Source: Phaeocystidibacter sp965659415
Lineage (GTDB): Bacteria > Bacteroidota > Bacteroidia > Flavobacteriales > Schleiferiaceae
Assembly: GCA_965659415.1 (NCBI GenBank)
Contig: CBFHVA010000008.1
Span: forward strand, 74,288-138,287
Direction: 5' to 3'
Length of the DNA stretch: 64,000 bases
The notes under the pieces were generated by a model. That model saw nothing but the letters and a program-made list of their open reading frames with translations, was not told where the DNA came from and did not search any database. Positions 7,964 through 16,001 of this stretch are shown in pieces. Numbering within the stretch: position 1 is the stretch's first letter; each line of letters starts with the position of its first letter. The position numbers and the translations under genes are program-made.

Positions 7964-9238
7964 TTATTCCATTAAACGAGCCCAATTGGCCAAGTGATGG
8001 TACCCTTCGTGCTGCGAAGAAAGCACCCCTTTATAAAGGACTGTATCATTTCTGATTACCCAAAGTAATCCACTGTTCTGCTCTTCAATAAATATCCGTC
8101 CGTCCGAGTGATAATCAGCCAATCCTTCCGTGAAGGTATAAATATCATTTTCAGCAAACAGGTCCTTGTACTTTACCTCGTAAGAGTCAGACTCAAAGTG
8201 ATACTCAACCAAGTTCGAATAAATTCGAGCCACTTCAGCAATGCTGTCTGATTTAGGATGCATGCCTGATGGTTTTTGCCAAGCTTGGTGAGCATTATTA
8301 TTGAAGATGCCCAATGTGCTATCATTCAAAATGTCGACATCGTGTTGCGCCAAAAAAGGACCTTCAAATACGTTAATAATGGAATCAGTGCTCGGACGAT
8401 AATGTATGATGGCAGAAGTGTGACGCATACTCAGGAACACATCGTCTTGCTTCCAATACGGTCCATCTGCTAAAGCGGGTTCCACATCGTTCAAGTGAAT
8501 GGGATCCTCTGCCTTTCCCGTTTTCAAGAGTAGATACTCCAACTCGTTCTCAACGATTAAATCGGTTAAGGATTTATGGAAGAGTATGTCGCCCGTTTTC
8601 GAATTGAACAGGGCAATAGAGTTATCCAAGAAAGGTAAATGTCTCCCGTCAACGGCAAGAAATCCTGTAAAGGCCATCTTTCCATTGGGTTCAAGATCAT
8701 TGGTACACGCCCAAATGTTTCCTTCGAAATTGAGGTTCATACTATGATGATGTTGGAGGGCCGGCTGTTCCCATAGCTCCACTCCATTCTTATCTATACA
8801 GTACAACCCTGAAACATTATTTACGGAATACACCAATGAACTGTCGGGCAACATCAGTGAGTGCATCACTCTATTTGCGGGGCGATTTATCTCATCCATT
8901 TCCCACTGATGAGCTACCTCGTTATTTCGAAGGTTTATCAAATCGATATTTCGATTACCATCTTCATTGCTGTAGGAAGTGAGAATCCATAGGTCCTGCT
9001 CCAAGCGGTTCACAGGAGCGAAGTTCGGATTGGTCTTCACGAAAGTTTTAGGCAGTTCGGCTACTTCCTCAACACTCTGTTCGAATAGGTCGAAGAAGCT
9101 TACAAAGTCAACTAGGCCCTTTCCGAAAGAACCGAAATCTTTGCTTCCTTTTACGCTGTGTTTCACGATCCAGCCAAAGGTGCTCAGGACAAAGAGTACA
9201 ACTACGGTGTAGGCGATAAAACTGATGAACTTCTTCAT
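7964..9238 (-). CDS. Arylsulfotransferase (ASST)-like beta-propeller protein, membrane-anchored
   Basis: An N-terminal helix (residues 4-25) is a signal anchor or uncleaved signal; the remainder is a repeat-rich propeller. Features of the PAPS-independent arylsulfotransferase family are visible: MHSLMLPDSSLVYS, GVELWEQPALQHHHSMNLNFEG written here only in part (HHHSMNL), HLNDVEP, SMRHTSAIIHY and AQHDVDIL. These regularly spaced His and Asn residues line the active site in the family. Such enzymes transfer sulfate between phenolic compounds in the periplasm; the donor here is unknown. First protein gene of the operon; its ATG is only 15 bases from the 3' end of tRNA-Arg(CCG). Confidence 0.72.
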   Translation of the reverse strand: MKKFISFIAYTVVVLFVLSTFGWIVKHSVKGSKDFGSFGKGLVDFVSFFDLFEQSVEEVAELPKTFVKTNPNFAPVNRLEQDLWILTSYSNEDGNRNIDLINLRNNEVAHQWEMDEINRPANRVMHSLMLPDSSLVYSVNNVSGLYCIDKNGVELWEQPALQHHHSMNLNFEGNIWACTNDLEPNGKMAFTGFLAVDGRHLPFLDNSIALFNSKTGDILFHKSLTDLIVENELEYLLLKTGKAEDPIHLNDVEPALADGPYWKQDDVFLSMRHTSAIIHYRPSTDSIINVFEGPFLAQHDVDILNDSTLGIFNNNAHQAWQKPSGMHPKSDSIAEVARIYSNLVEYHFESDSYEVKYKDLFAENDIYTFTEGLADYHSDGRIFIEEQNSGLLWVIRNDTVLYKGVLSSQHEGYHHLANWARLME

Positions 9239-9253
9239 ATTCGAAAAGAGTAG

Positions 9254-9325
9254 TAGCCCCGCTAGGAATCGAACCTAGATCTCAAGCTCCGGAAACTTGC
9301 ATACTATCCATTGTACTACGGGGCC
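9254..9325 (-). tRNA. tRNA-Arg (anticodon CCG)
   Basis: On the minus strand: acceptor GGCCCCG/CGGGGCT (first pair G-U), D arm GTAC..GTAT, anticodon arm CAAGT/GCTTG with loop TTCCGGA giving CCG (codon CGG), T arm CTAGG/CCTAG with loop TTCGATT, discriminator A. CCA is not encoded (CTA follows). A TAnnTTTG promoter box lies 6 bases upstream. The arylsulfotransferase-like gene starts 15 bases downstream. Confidence 0.93.
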
Positions 9326-9331
9326 AAGCCG

Positions 9332-9363
9332 CAAAGCTACGATAGGGCAATGAGGTGAGGAAA
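9332..9363 (-). promoter_or_regulatory. Promoter of tRNA-Arg(CCG), possibly also of the sulfotransferase operon
   Basis: Minus strand: TTTC (9363-9360), 20 bases, TAGCTTTG (9339-9332). The -7 box ends 6 bases before the tRNA 5' end, so transcription would start at or just before the mature tRNA. No other promoter fits between the tRNA and the downstream gene. Confidence 0.5.
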
Positions 9364-9385
9364 TTTTCAATGGGAACGTGAAAAG

Positions 9386-9757
9386 CTAAGGGTCGGCTGG
9401 CCTTTCTGGAAGAATGAATACTAACACAGGAGTGCAGCTTCCTGTTGTCATTACACTAAATCGAGCAAGGCATTCCGTCCCGATGGGTGAGGCTTCCATT
9501 TCGGATAACTCACTAGGGGATAGATAATCGGAAATATCACCCTTAAACATACTCTCCTTGTACCAACCAGCTCCTCCAGTTTTTGTCAAGAACGAAGATT
9601 CTAAGCTCGGCTGATCGACTACCTCAACACCAGTCTCGGTATGCCGAATAGTGTGGTCTACTTCTTCGTATTCACACGGACCACCACTAACGGGTCCGGA
9701 TGGATCGCATGACAAGGTGAGAAACGCGCATGCAAGTAGGGTATAACGAGCACACAA
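9386..9757 (-). CDS. Small lipoprotein of unknown function
   Basis: A hydrophobic signal ending in LTLSC (candidate lipidated Cys about 17 residues from the chosen start) is followed by about 105 residues with several Cys and acidic residues and no recognised domain. The longest frame starts at 9838 but would overlap the upstream coiled-coil gene by 74 bases and put a basic stretch before the signal, so the TTG at 9757, 7 bases after the upstream stop, is preferred. Probably cotranscribed with the upstream coiled-coil gene. Confidence 0.5.
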   Translation of the reverse strand: MCARYTLLACAFLTLSCDPSGPVSGGPCEYEEVDHTIRHTETGVEVVDQPSLESSFLTKTGGAGWYKESMFKGDISDYLSPSELSEMEASPIGTECLARFSVMTTGSCTPVLVFILPERPADP

Positions 9758-9764
9758 TCGGATG

Positions 9765-10166
9765 CTACGACTGAAATTTGCTTTCAAGTTCTGCTTTTTC
9801 TTTGGTCCATTCTTTTTTGGCTTTCTCAAAAGCTTCATTCAACGAATTCACTTCTGATTGCAATTCTGAAACCTGTCCTTCAAGCTTTTTGATAGACCCT
9901 TTTTGCTTGGTGATGGTAGACTCTCGATCTGCCACCTTGTGCTTTAGGTCATCAATGCGTTGTTCCAATCCGTCAATAGTTCTGTGATCTCGAGATTGAA
10001 CGATGTACACATAGCCCACGTAAAGCGCGATAGCACCGGCCAGGATGTAGTTGATATTTCGCTGTAAGCCGCTAGGTAATGCCCCCGTGAACCAGCCAAT
10101 CAAAGTGGCGGTCGAAAGCAAAACGGCTATGGCAAGTATAAACTGCTCTAATTTTTTGGTCTTCAT
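9765..10166 (-). CDS. Membrane protein with two TM helices and a coiled coil
   Basis: 133 residues: helices at about 8-28 and 37-56, then an uninterrupted heptad-type coiled coil (about 62-130, many Lys/Glu, with DGLEQRIDDLKHKV and KLEGQVSELQSEV). Both termini should be cytoplasmic, with the coiled coil inside the cell. It resembles small scaffold or sensor-like membrane proteins of Bacteroidota, but no family is recognised. A lipoprotein gene follows after 7 bases. Confidence 0.65.
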   Translation of the reverse strand: MKTKKLEQFILAIAVLLSTATLIGWFTGALPSGLQRNINYILAGAIALYVGYVYIVQSRDHRTIDGLEQRIDDLKHKVADRESTITKQKGSIKKLEGQVSELQSEVNSLNEAFEKAKKEWTKEKAELESKFQS

Positions 10167-10246
10167 GGATGTGATCTTGGTCTCTTTTGTTCACTTGGAA
10201 GGTACTAAAATTCAAGCAGTCTTTTTCAATCTACCAAGAGAGGAAA

Positions 10247-10312
10247 ATTCACCCTCGTATAATTCCTGCATTGTGTCGCCCTTATTTAAATACACAAAGA
10301 ACGAGGGTGAAT
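10247..10312. repeat. Nested inverted repeat between two small genes
   Basis: Outer arms ATTCACCCTCGT (10247-10258) and ACGAGGGTGAAT (10301-10312) are perfectly complementary; inside them TTGTGT (10271-10276) pairs with ACACAA (10292-10297). It lies just downstream of the small gene at 10321 (minus strand) and upstream of 10166. It may end transcription or be a protein-binding site. Confidence 0.55.
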
Positions 10313-10320
10313 ATTCTAGA

Positions 10321-10503
10321 TCAAGTGCTCGTCAGAGGTCGACAGTGACGTGTGTATAGGGTCCAACAGCCAAAGCATAAACCAAGAAAGATTAACGCCC
10401 ATTCAAAGGAGTCCAGTGGAACCGGATTCCCCGGATTGTGTGGCTGAGCATACATGGGTTGATAACAGATGATCAGCATAAAAAGTAAGCATCGCACAAG
10501 CAT
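10321..10503 (-). CDS. 60-residue secreted small protein with C-terminal sorting-like tail
   Basis: From the ATG at 10503 the protein has a signal peptide ending near MYAQ, then PHNPGNPVPLDSFEWALIF, a hydrophobic stretch and a basic end. The layout Pro-rich/'PLD' motif, hydrophobic helix, basic tail resembles the small Bacteroidota proteins whose mature part is almost only a sorting-type tail (PID-CTERM-like); this assignment is inference. An in-frame upstream extension to 10581 exists but spoils the signal. It follows a membrane-bound LuxR-type HTH gene. Confidence 0.45.
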   Translation of the reverse strand: MLVRCLLFMLIICYQPMYAQPHNPGNPVPLDSFEWALIFLGLCFGCWTLYTRHCRPLTST

Positions 10504-10600
10504 AGATTTTAGGTGTGGTACTGCAAACTTCCTGAACAGGACGCTGAATGATATGAATTGATGTTGTCGATTTGTTGTCAATTGACTTTCACGAGTGTGC

Positions 10601-10987
10601 CTAAGCAGAGAGGTATAAGGAAATCAGATGTTTGATAAGACTTTCCGATCTGCTGAGATTTAAGCTCATCTTTAATCTTGATTTCCCGGTTCGAACGGCT
10701 CCATCGGTAATGCACATGGCTCGTTCAATCTGCTGGTTGGAGTATCCATGTAGGATGTATTCGGCCATCTCTACTTGTCGAGGAGTGAGTTGAGGGTGTG
10801 CACGCCGCAGTATTTCCTTGAAATCGTGAGCTGTGGAATTACCTCTTGTCTTTTTTCGAAGTCGGATTAAGGTGATAACAAAGAGAAGCAAGGATAAATT
10901 TAGGAGCAGTGATAGTGACAACTGCCATTGAAGCATGTCGATATTCATGAGTGCACGGTTTTGGTTTAATTCCCAAAATTTACTCAC
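10601..10987 (-). CDS. Membrane-anchored LuxR-type HTH protein
   Basis: A single transmembrane helix (about residues 22-41, Leu-rich) is followed by a linker and a LuxR/GerE-type DNA-binding domain: LTPRQVEMAEYILHGYSNQQI, then the recognition helix region DGAVRTGKSRLKMSL. The N-terminus is too short for a sensor domain, so the protein would be a membrane-tethered transcription regulator; bundles of this kind exist in Bacteroidota, often with TPR sensors, but here the sensor is absent. An internal ATG at 10948 is an alternative start. Confidence 0.65.
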   Translation of the reverse strand: MSKFWELNQNRALMNIDMLQWQLSLSLLLNLSLLLFVITLIRLRKKTRGNSTAHDFKEILRRAHPQLTPRQVEMAEYILHGYSNQQIERAMCITDGAVRTGKSRLKMSLNLSRSESLIKHLISLYLSA

Positions 10988-11010
10988 TCGAATTGGCTAA
11001 GTGCCGAAAT

Positions 11011-11535
11011 TCAAACGCTTATGTCACTTTTTAATATCCCAAACACGGCTGCATCTACACGCATGCTTCGCGTGCTTAGAGCTTGACGAAGCGTTCCTTC
11101 TAAGCGAAACTCTGCTTTGGTGTAAACTTCACGAGCAAAGTTGTCGTCCGCTGTGCATCTCAACTCAATCCGAAAAACTCCGAGTTGCTTGAACAGTTCA
11201 GCAGTAAAGGTTTGGAGCATTTTAGCGCACTGTTGAAGGCTGTATCGGTCTCGATTAAAGCGCACATCGAGTGCGCAAATGCCTGGTTCGGTTACGGTGA
11301 AACCCAGCCAAGCATCAACGCCATTTTGGGTATGTAGCAGTTGAAGTTGTCCTCGTTTTTTCTTTTGAATCGCAGCCCATTTAGCCGCCCAATGTTGACG
11401 ACCCTCTTCGTCCAGTTTTTCGATCACATCCGCCCGTCCTTTCGACGATTCAATCATGAAATCTTTCAATGCTTCCCAATCACTTTTGGAATAAGGGCGG
11501 AGTTGTTTTGATATAGATGTGAGGTCAACTACCAT
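11011..11535 (-). CDS. GNAT-family N-acetyltransferase
   Basis: 174 residues with a GNAT fold of the RimJ/RimL type: the N-terminal strand (LRPYSKSDWEALKDFM), a central segment and the C-terminal part RIELRCTADDNFAREVYTKAEFRLEGTLRQA, which corresponds to motif A/B with the acetyl-CoA site followed by the 'neighbour' strand. The substrate cannot be told. The classical Q/RxxGxG/A is weakly preserved. It lies alone between the accessory pocket and the ftsZ terminator. Confidence 0.65.
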   Translation of the reverse strand: MVVDLTSISKQLRPYSKSDWEALKDFMIESSKGRADVIEKLDEEGRQHWAAKWAAIQKKKRGQLQLLHTQNGVDAWLGFTVTEPGICALDVRFNRDRYSLQQCAKMLQTFTAELFKQLGVFRIELRCTADDNFAREVYTKAEFRLEGTLRQALSTRSMRVDAAVFGILKSDISV

Positions 11536-11565
11536 TAGGTCAAGATAGGAAACCTACAGAAAGAA

Positions 11566-11589
11566 AAAGTCCCGCCGAAGCAGGACTTT
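11566..11589 (-). terminator. Terminator of the dcw cluster (after ftsZ)
   Basis: On the minus strand AAAGTCCTGC, loop TTCG, GCGGGACTTT: a 10-bp stem with one G-U pair and a UUCG tetraloop, followed by TTCTTTC. It lies 20 bases after the ftsZ stop. Confidence 0.85.
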
Positions 11590-11609
11590 AGTCGCAAATT
11601 CATCTTTCC

Positions 11610-13817
11610 TTAATCCACATTGTCGTGCAGGAAGCTGTTGTTGCTCCTGAATTCAAGGTCATCTCCATCTCCACCAATACTCGTATTGCCGAGTTGAGAT
11701 TGTTCACTCAATTTGGACTGGTTGAGCTCAAGCCCCTGACGTTTGTATGCAGGCTCTTTTTCATTGTCAAGGATGTTACCTTGAACATTCTTGAACTTAT
11801 AGTTGAACTGTCGAAGCCGCTTGCTACGTCCCTCGTTGCGCTTCCGCATGGTCTCTTCAATAGGACGATCTAGCGGATCGGCTTCCATTTCTGGGGCATC
11901 GGACTTTGACTCGATTTCAGCTGTTTTCACTTCGAACTGCAAAGTCTCTTCAACTTCCGGTTCCTTTTTGCTCTCGGCGTTTTCTGGTGAAGCGTTTAAT
12001 CCTAGCTTAGACTCCAACTCACGCAAATCCTCTAAGGTGTGAACAATGCGATCATCGTTCTCTGGCTGATGGCTTTGAGTAACGGGTTCTTCCAGTGCCT
12101 TTGGAGTTTCATCGGCAATGTCATCATCCAAACTGAAACGTACCTCTTCGTAGTGGGGTTCGTCGGCGGAAACTTCTTCAAGTTCCACATCGGAAGTGGA
12201 GGTAGACTCGGCAATAGGGTCATTGGTATCTTCCTCTGAAGACTCCGCTATTGCCGAGCGGTCTACCTCCCATTCCATGTTGGGTGTATCTTGCGAACTT
12301 GGCTCTACTGTGCCTTCCTCCTCAAATACATCTTCAATAGAAAAGTCAAAAACATTGGTGCGATCCTCTGCTTCCTCGGCTTGGGCTGCGGTTTCTTGCT
12401 CTTCCACTACCACCTCTTCTTCCGCTTCGTCCTCAATAACGAATTCGTTTGTTGAGTCAAGGTCAAATTCGCCAAGGTCGAATACCACACGCTCCTCAAT
12501 TTCAGAGGATGGGGCGTTCTCTTCAACAGCTGGGGTTTCTGCTACAGGCTCTTCGGAGCTTGAATCTTCGTGTGAGACGTCCGCTTCTTCACGAACGTTT
12601 TCTCCTATCACTTCGGGTACTGCTTCTCCTTGCGGGATGGGCGTCTCAATTGGATCGGAAGTAGGAGCAGGCTCCTCTACATCAAACAGTCCTCGCTGAA
12701 TATTATGAGGTTTCTCGTCTTCTATTTCAGGTTCTACCGTTTTCTTCGGAGTTGCTTCGTTTAGTGGCTTATCGGTTTCGACTTGACCATCGAGCACGTG
12801 AACCACTCTCTCCGGTGCCCTCGTGAAAGGTTGTACAGTCGATTGAGCTGAAAATCCTGTGGCAATGATTGTGATGCTGACGGCTTCGCCGAGCTCCTCG
12901 TCTTGTCCAATACCCATGATAATGTTGGCGTCGCCACCAGCTTCGCTTTGGATAAAGTCGTTTACCTCACCAATTTCATCGAAGGTAATCTCGTGTTCAT
13001 CGCTACCACATACAATCAGGAGCAATACGTTTTTGGCGCCTACAATATGATTGTCGTTGAGAAGCGGTGAGTCCAGTGCTCCTCGAATGGCTTCCATGGC
13101 TCTATTCTGACCCTTCGCTTTGGCTGATCCCATGATGGCTGTACCTGAATTAGCAAGTACAGTTTTGGCATCTTTTAAATCAATGTTTGCAGTGTAGTGG
13201 TGGGTGATTACTTCGGCAATGCCCTTTGCTGCCGTTGCCAACACTTCATCGGCTTTGGCAAAGCCTGCCTTAAAGCCGAGGTTACCGTATACTTCTCGTA
13301 GTTTGTTGTTATTGATAACAATGAGTGAGTCGAGGTTCTGCTTGAATTTCTCAATTCCCTCTTTTGCTTGCTGCAAACGGATTTTTCCTTCAAAGGCAAA
13401 AGGAATCGTTACGATACCCACGGTAAGAATGCCCAAATCTTGAGCCGTTCTTGCAATTACTGGAGCTGCTCCCGTTCCGGTTCCACCACCCATTCCGGCA
13501 GTGATAAAGAGCATTTTGGTATGGTTGCCCAAAACGTCCTCAATTTCTTGAACGGTCTCGAGGGCGGCTCTTTCGCCCACTTCGGGATTGGCGCCAGCTC
13601 CAAGGCCTTCCGTTAAGTTGGCTCCAAGTTGAATTTTGTTTTCAACCGGACTGTGCTCCAAAGCTTGTGCATCGGTATTGCAGACTACGAAGTCTACACC
13701 GTTAATTCCGAGGCGCTTCATGTGGTTCACAGCGTTGCTTCCGCCGCCACCAACACCAATTACTTTAATTACGGATGATCTGTTCTTGGGTAGATCGAAA
13801 TTCAAACCTTCTTCCAT
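11610..13817 (-). CDS. ftsZ: Cell division GTPase FtsZ with very long acidic C-terminal linker
   Basis: Tubulin-like GTPase that forms the Z ring. The GTPase core (about residues 12-325) shows GVGGGGSNAV and the tubulin signature GMGGGTGTGAAPV. The core is followed by about 400 residues of Glu/Asp/Ser/Thr-rich linker, ending in a conserved-looking tail, SNNSFLHDNVD. At 735 residues it is far longer than the roughly 380-residue E. coli protein and long even for its phylum. It is the last gene of the dcw cluster, 38 bases downstream of ftsA, and is followed by a strong terminator. Confidence 0.97.
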   Translation of the reverse strand: MEEGLNFDLPKNRSSVIKVIGVGGGGSNAVNHMKRLGINGVDFVVCNTDAQALEHSPVENKIQLGANLTEGLGAGANPEVGERAALETVQEIEDVLGNHTKMLFITAGMGGGTGTGAAPVIARTAQDLGILTVGIVTIPFAFEGKIRLQQAKEGIEKFKQNLDSLIVINNNKLREVYGNLGFKAGFAKADEVLATAAKGIAEVITHHYTANIDLKDAKTVLANSGTAIMGSAKAKGQNRAMEAIRGALDSPLLNDNHIVGAKNVLLLIVCGSDEHEITFDEIGEVNDFIQSEAGGDANIIMGIGQDEELGEAVSITIIATGFSAQSTVQPFTRAPERVVHVLDGQVETDKPLNEATPKKTVEPEIEDEKPHNIQRGLFDVEEPAPTSDPIETPIPQGEAVPEVIGENVREEADVSHEDSSSEEPVAETPAVEENAPSSEIEERVVFDLGEFDLDSTNEFVIEDEAEEEVVVEEQETAAQAEEAEDRTNVFDFSIEDVFEEEGTVEPSSQDTPNMEWEVDRSAIAESSEEDTNDPIAESTSTSDVELEEVSADEPHYEEVRFSLDDDIADETPKALEEPVTQSHQPENDDRIVHTLEDLRELESKLGLNASPENAESKKEPEVEETLQFEVKTAEIESKSDAPEMEADPLDRPIEETMRKRNEGRSKRLRQFNYKFKNVQGNILDNEKEPAYKRQGLELNQSKLSEQSQLGNTSIGGDGDDLEFRSNNSFLHDNVD

Positions 13818-13855
13818 CTTGTTATGCCTTTGGTCGGTTTTAGGTTCTATTTGGG

Positions 13856-15262
13856 TTATACGTCGTTATCTAAGAATTGCTTGAACTTTTCAACCCAGCT
13901 TTCAAAAACCCCTTTCTTGGGTTTCGCTGGACGAGTCGGTCCTTCGTCTTCGCCTTCACTTCCTTCTTCATGCTCAGCCTGTGCTTCGGCATTTTCTGCC
14001 TCGGCTGCTTCTTTTTCGTCCTGTTCCTTCTGTGCTGCTTCTAGGGCTGCTTGGATGGTTTCTGGATCCGCTTCTGGGTCGGCAGCCATTATCTCAACTT
14101 CCGATGAGGTAAGTCCCTTCATCAGCAATCCAATGGCTGTAGCATACAGTGGACTACTGAGTTCTTCGTCGGAGCCGCTGGCCAAATGCTCGTTCGGGAA
14201 TCCAATTCGCGTGTCCATCCCCGTGATGTATTCCACCAATTGCTTGATGTGTCGCAATTGTGAACCGCCTCCTGTGAGAACGATTCCAGCAATTAGCTTC
14301 TTGCGCTGCTCGTCGTATCCGTAGTTCTTAATTTCTTGGAATACACTTTCGATAATCTCTACACATCGAGCGTGAATGATTTTCGAAAGCATCTTCAAGC
14401 TTATTTCCTTGGGTTCACGACCGCGCAATCCCGGAATGGAAACAATTTCGTTTTCCTTGTTCTCACCCGGCCAGGCGGAACCAAACTTGATTTTGAGTAG
14501 CTCAGCTTGCTTCTCAATAATGGAACACCCTTCTTTAATGTCGCTTGTAACAATGTTACCTCCGTAAGGAATCACTGCGGTATGACGAATGATACCGTCT
14601 TTGAAGATGGCGATATCTGAAGTACCGCCGCCGATATCAACGAGCACGACTCCCGCTTCTTTTTCCTCTTGACTCAGAACGGCTTCGGCCGAAGCAAGCG
14701 GTTCAAGCGTGATGTTGGCTAGATCTAACCCGGTGTTCTTTACACACCGACCGATGTTCTTGATACTCGATATTTGACCAACCACAATGTGGAAATTCGC
14801 CTCAAGACGACCTCCGTACATACCCCGTGGCTCGTGAATTTCTGGCTGCCCATCAACTTTGTACTCCTGGGGCAATACGTGGATAATCTCCTCTCCAGGC
14901 ATCATGACTAACTTGTGCACGTTTTCAATGAGGTTGTCAATATCCTGGTCTTCGATAACGCTTTCGGCATCATCGCGAGTGATGTAGTCGCTGTGCTGCA
15001 GGCTTCGAATGTGCTGACCTGCAATGCCCACTACCACGCTTCGAATTTTGAGTCCTGATGATTCTTCGGCCATAGCAACGGCCTTTTCGATGGACTCAAT
15101 GGTTTGAACAATGTTGGTCACAACTCCTCGTTGCACCCCGAGACTTTTTGCTTTACCAATGCCCAGTACCTCGATTTTTCCGTGTTCGTTCAATTGTCCA
15201 ACCACAACCACAATCTTCGTGGTTCCGATGTCTAATCCAACTGCTATGCGTTTCCCTTCCAT
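13856..15262 (-). CDS. ftsA: Cell division actin-like protein FtsA
   Basis: Actin-family ATPase that tethers FtsZ to the membrane. Motifs: GLDIGTTKIVVVVG (phosphate 1), VLVDIGGGTSDIAIF (phosphate 2) and GIVLTGGGSQLRHI (adenosine). Before the C-terminal amphipathic helix (VFESWVEKFKQFL) there is an inserted Ala/Glu-rich acidic linker of about 60 residues, matching the acidic linker of FtsZ next door. It starts 7 bases after the ftsQ stop. Confidence 0.97.
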   Translation of the reverse strand: MEGKRIAVGLDIGTTKIVVVVGQLNEHGKIEVLGIGKAKSLGVQRGVVTNIVQTIESIEKAVAMAEESSGLKIRSVVVGIAGQHIRSLQHSDYITRDDAESVIEDQDIDNLIENVHKLVMMPGEEIIHVLPQEYKVDGQPEIHEPRGMYGGRLEANFHIVVGQISSIKNIGRCVKNTGLDLANITLEPLASAEAVLSQEEKEAGVVLVDIGGGTSDIAIFKDGIIRHTAVIPYGGNIVTSDIKEGCSIIEKQAELLKIKFGSAWPGENKENEIVSIPGLRGREPKEISLKMLSKIIHARCVEIIESVFQEIKNYGYDEQRKKLIAGIVLTGGGSQLRHIKQLVEYITGMDTRIGFPNEHLASGSDEELSSPLYATAIGLLMKGLTSSEVEIMAADPEADPETIQAALEAAQKEQDEKEAAEAENAEAQAEHEEGSEGEDEGPTRPAKPKKGVFESWVEKFKQFLDNDV

Positions 15263-15269
15263 ATGGCGG

Positions 15270-16001
15270 TCAATACTTCGTGCTCACAATTTCATTCCTA
15301 AACCTCACATCAATGGTGCGGATGGAATCGATCTTTTCTTCTTTCTGGAGATAGGTGTAAAACACCTCGAGCTTTTTCACCTTATGAGTGGAATTATCCA
15401 AATTCCCCCATGTGATTTGATGCCTACCCATCTTTGGGTAAACCACATAATTCCCTGTGGAATCGCGTACTAAAGCTTCGATGTTTCCACTGAGCCATGA
15501 AGAGTCGTCGAGCAGCTGGAGGAAGTTATAGGCTTCCTGCCAATGACTGCTGTCGATGTGCCCGGTAATCATGGGTACGTTGGCTGAGTGGTTATTACTT
15601 CTTGGTATGGGTTGCCCAAATTGGTTCATGTAAACATCTCCTTCTACGCTTTTTACTCTAGCAATAGCTCGGAACTGGGTAACGCGAACATATAGGCGGC
15701 CATCCAATGTGAAATATACCTCGGCATTGTCGATAAGAGGGTGATTCTCAAGGCTTTCTTCTAACAATGCAGTGTTAATTAAATCAAGGTCCTCTCCAAC
15801 GAGGCTATCTGTTTGATTTTCAATGTTTTCTTGTATTTCTTCAACCGTTAAGAAGTACTGATCGTCGGCTTGTCTTATACTGATTTCTAACCCGCTTACC
15901 ACCGTGTCGTCGTTTTTTTGCGCAGCAAAGCCCATGATCGTTATGAACAGCGCGAGGCTGAATAACCATGATAATGCTTTGAGTATGCGACGAATCTTCA
16001 T
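15270..16001 (-). CDS. ftsQ: Cell division protein FtsQ
   Basis: Single-pass division protein: cytoplasmic basic tail, TM helix (about 8-27), then a POTRA-like domain (VEEIQENIENQ...) and a beta-rich domain. Sequence is divergent as usual for FtsQ, so the assignment leans on topology and position between murC and ftsA. The start overlaps the murC stop by 4 bases (ATGA type), which points to translational coupling. Confidence 0.85.
   Translation of the reverse strand: MKIRRILKALSWLFSLALFITIMGFAAQKNDDTVVSGLEISIRQADDQYFLTVEEIQENIENQTDSLVGEDLDLINTALLEESLENHPLIDNAEVYFTLDGRLYVRVTQFRAIARVKSVEGDVYMNQFGQPIPRSNNHSANVPMITGHIDSSHWQEAYNFLQLLDDSSWLSGNIEALVRDSTGNYVVYPKMGRHQITWGNLDNSTHKVKKLEVFYTYLQKEEKIDSIRTIDVRFRNEIVSTKY

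Noticed and set aside
12196..12699. 167-codon Ser-rich open frame on the plus strand
   Set aside because: Antisense shadow of the acidic FtsZ linker; Ser/Thr-rich content is the complement of Glu/Asp codons.
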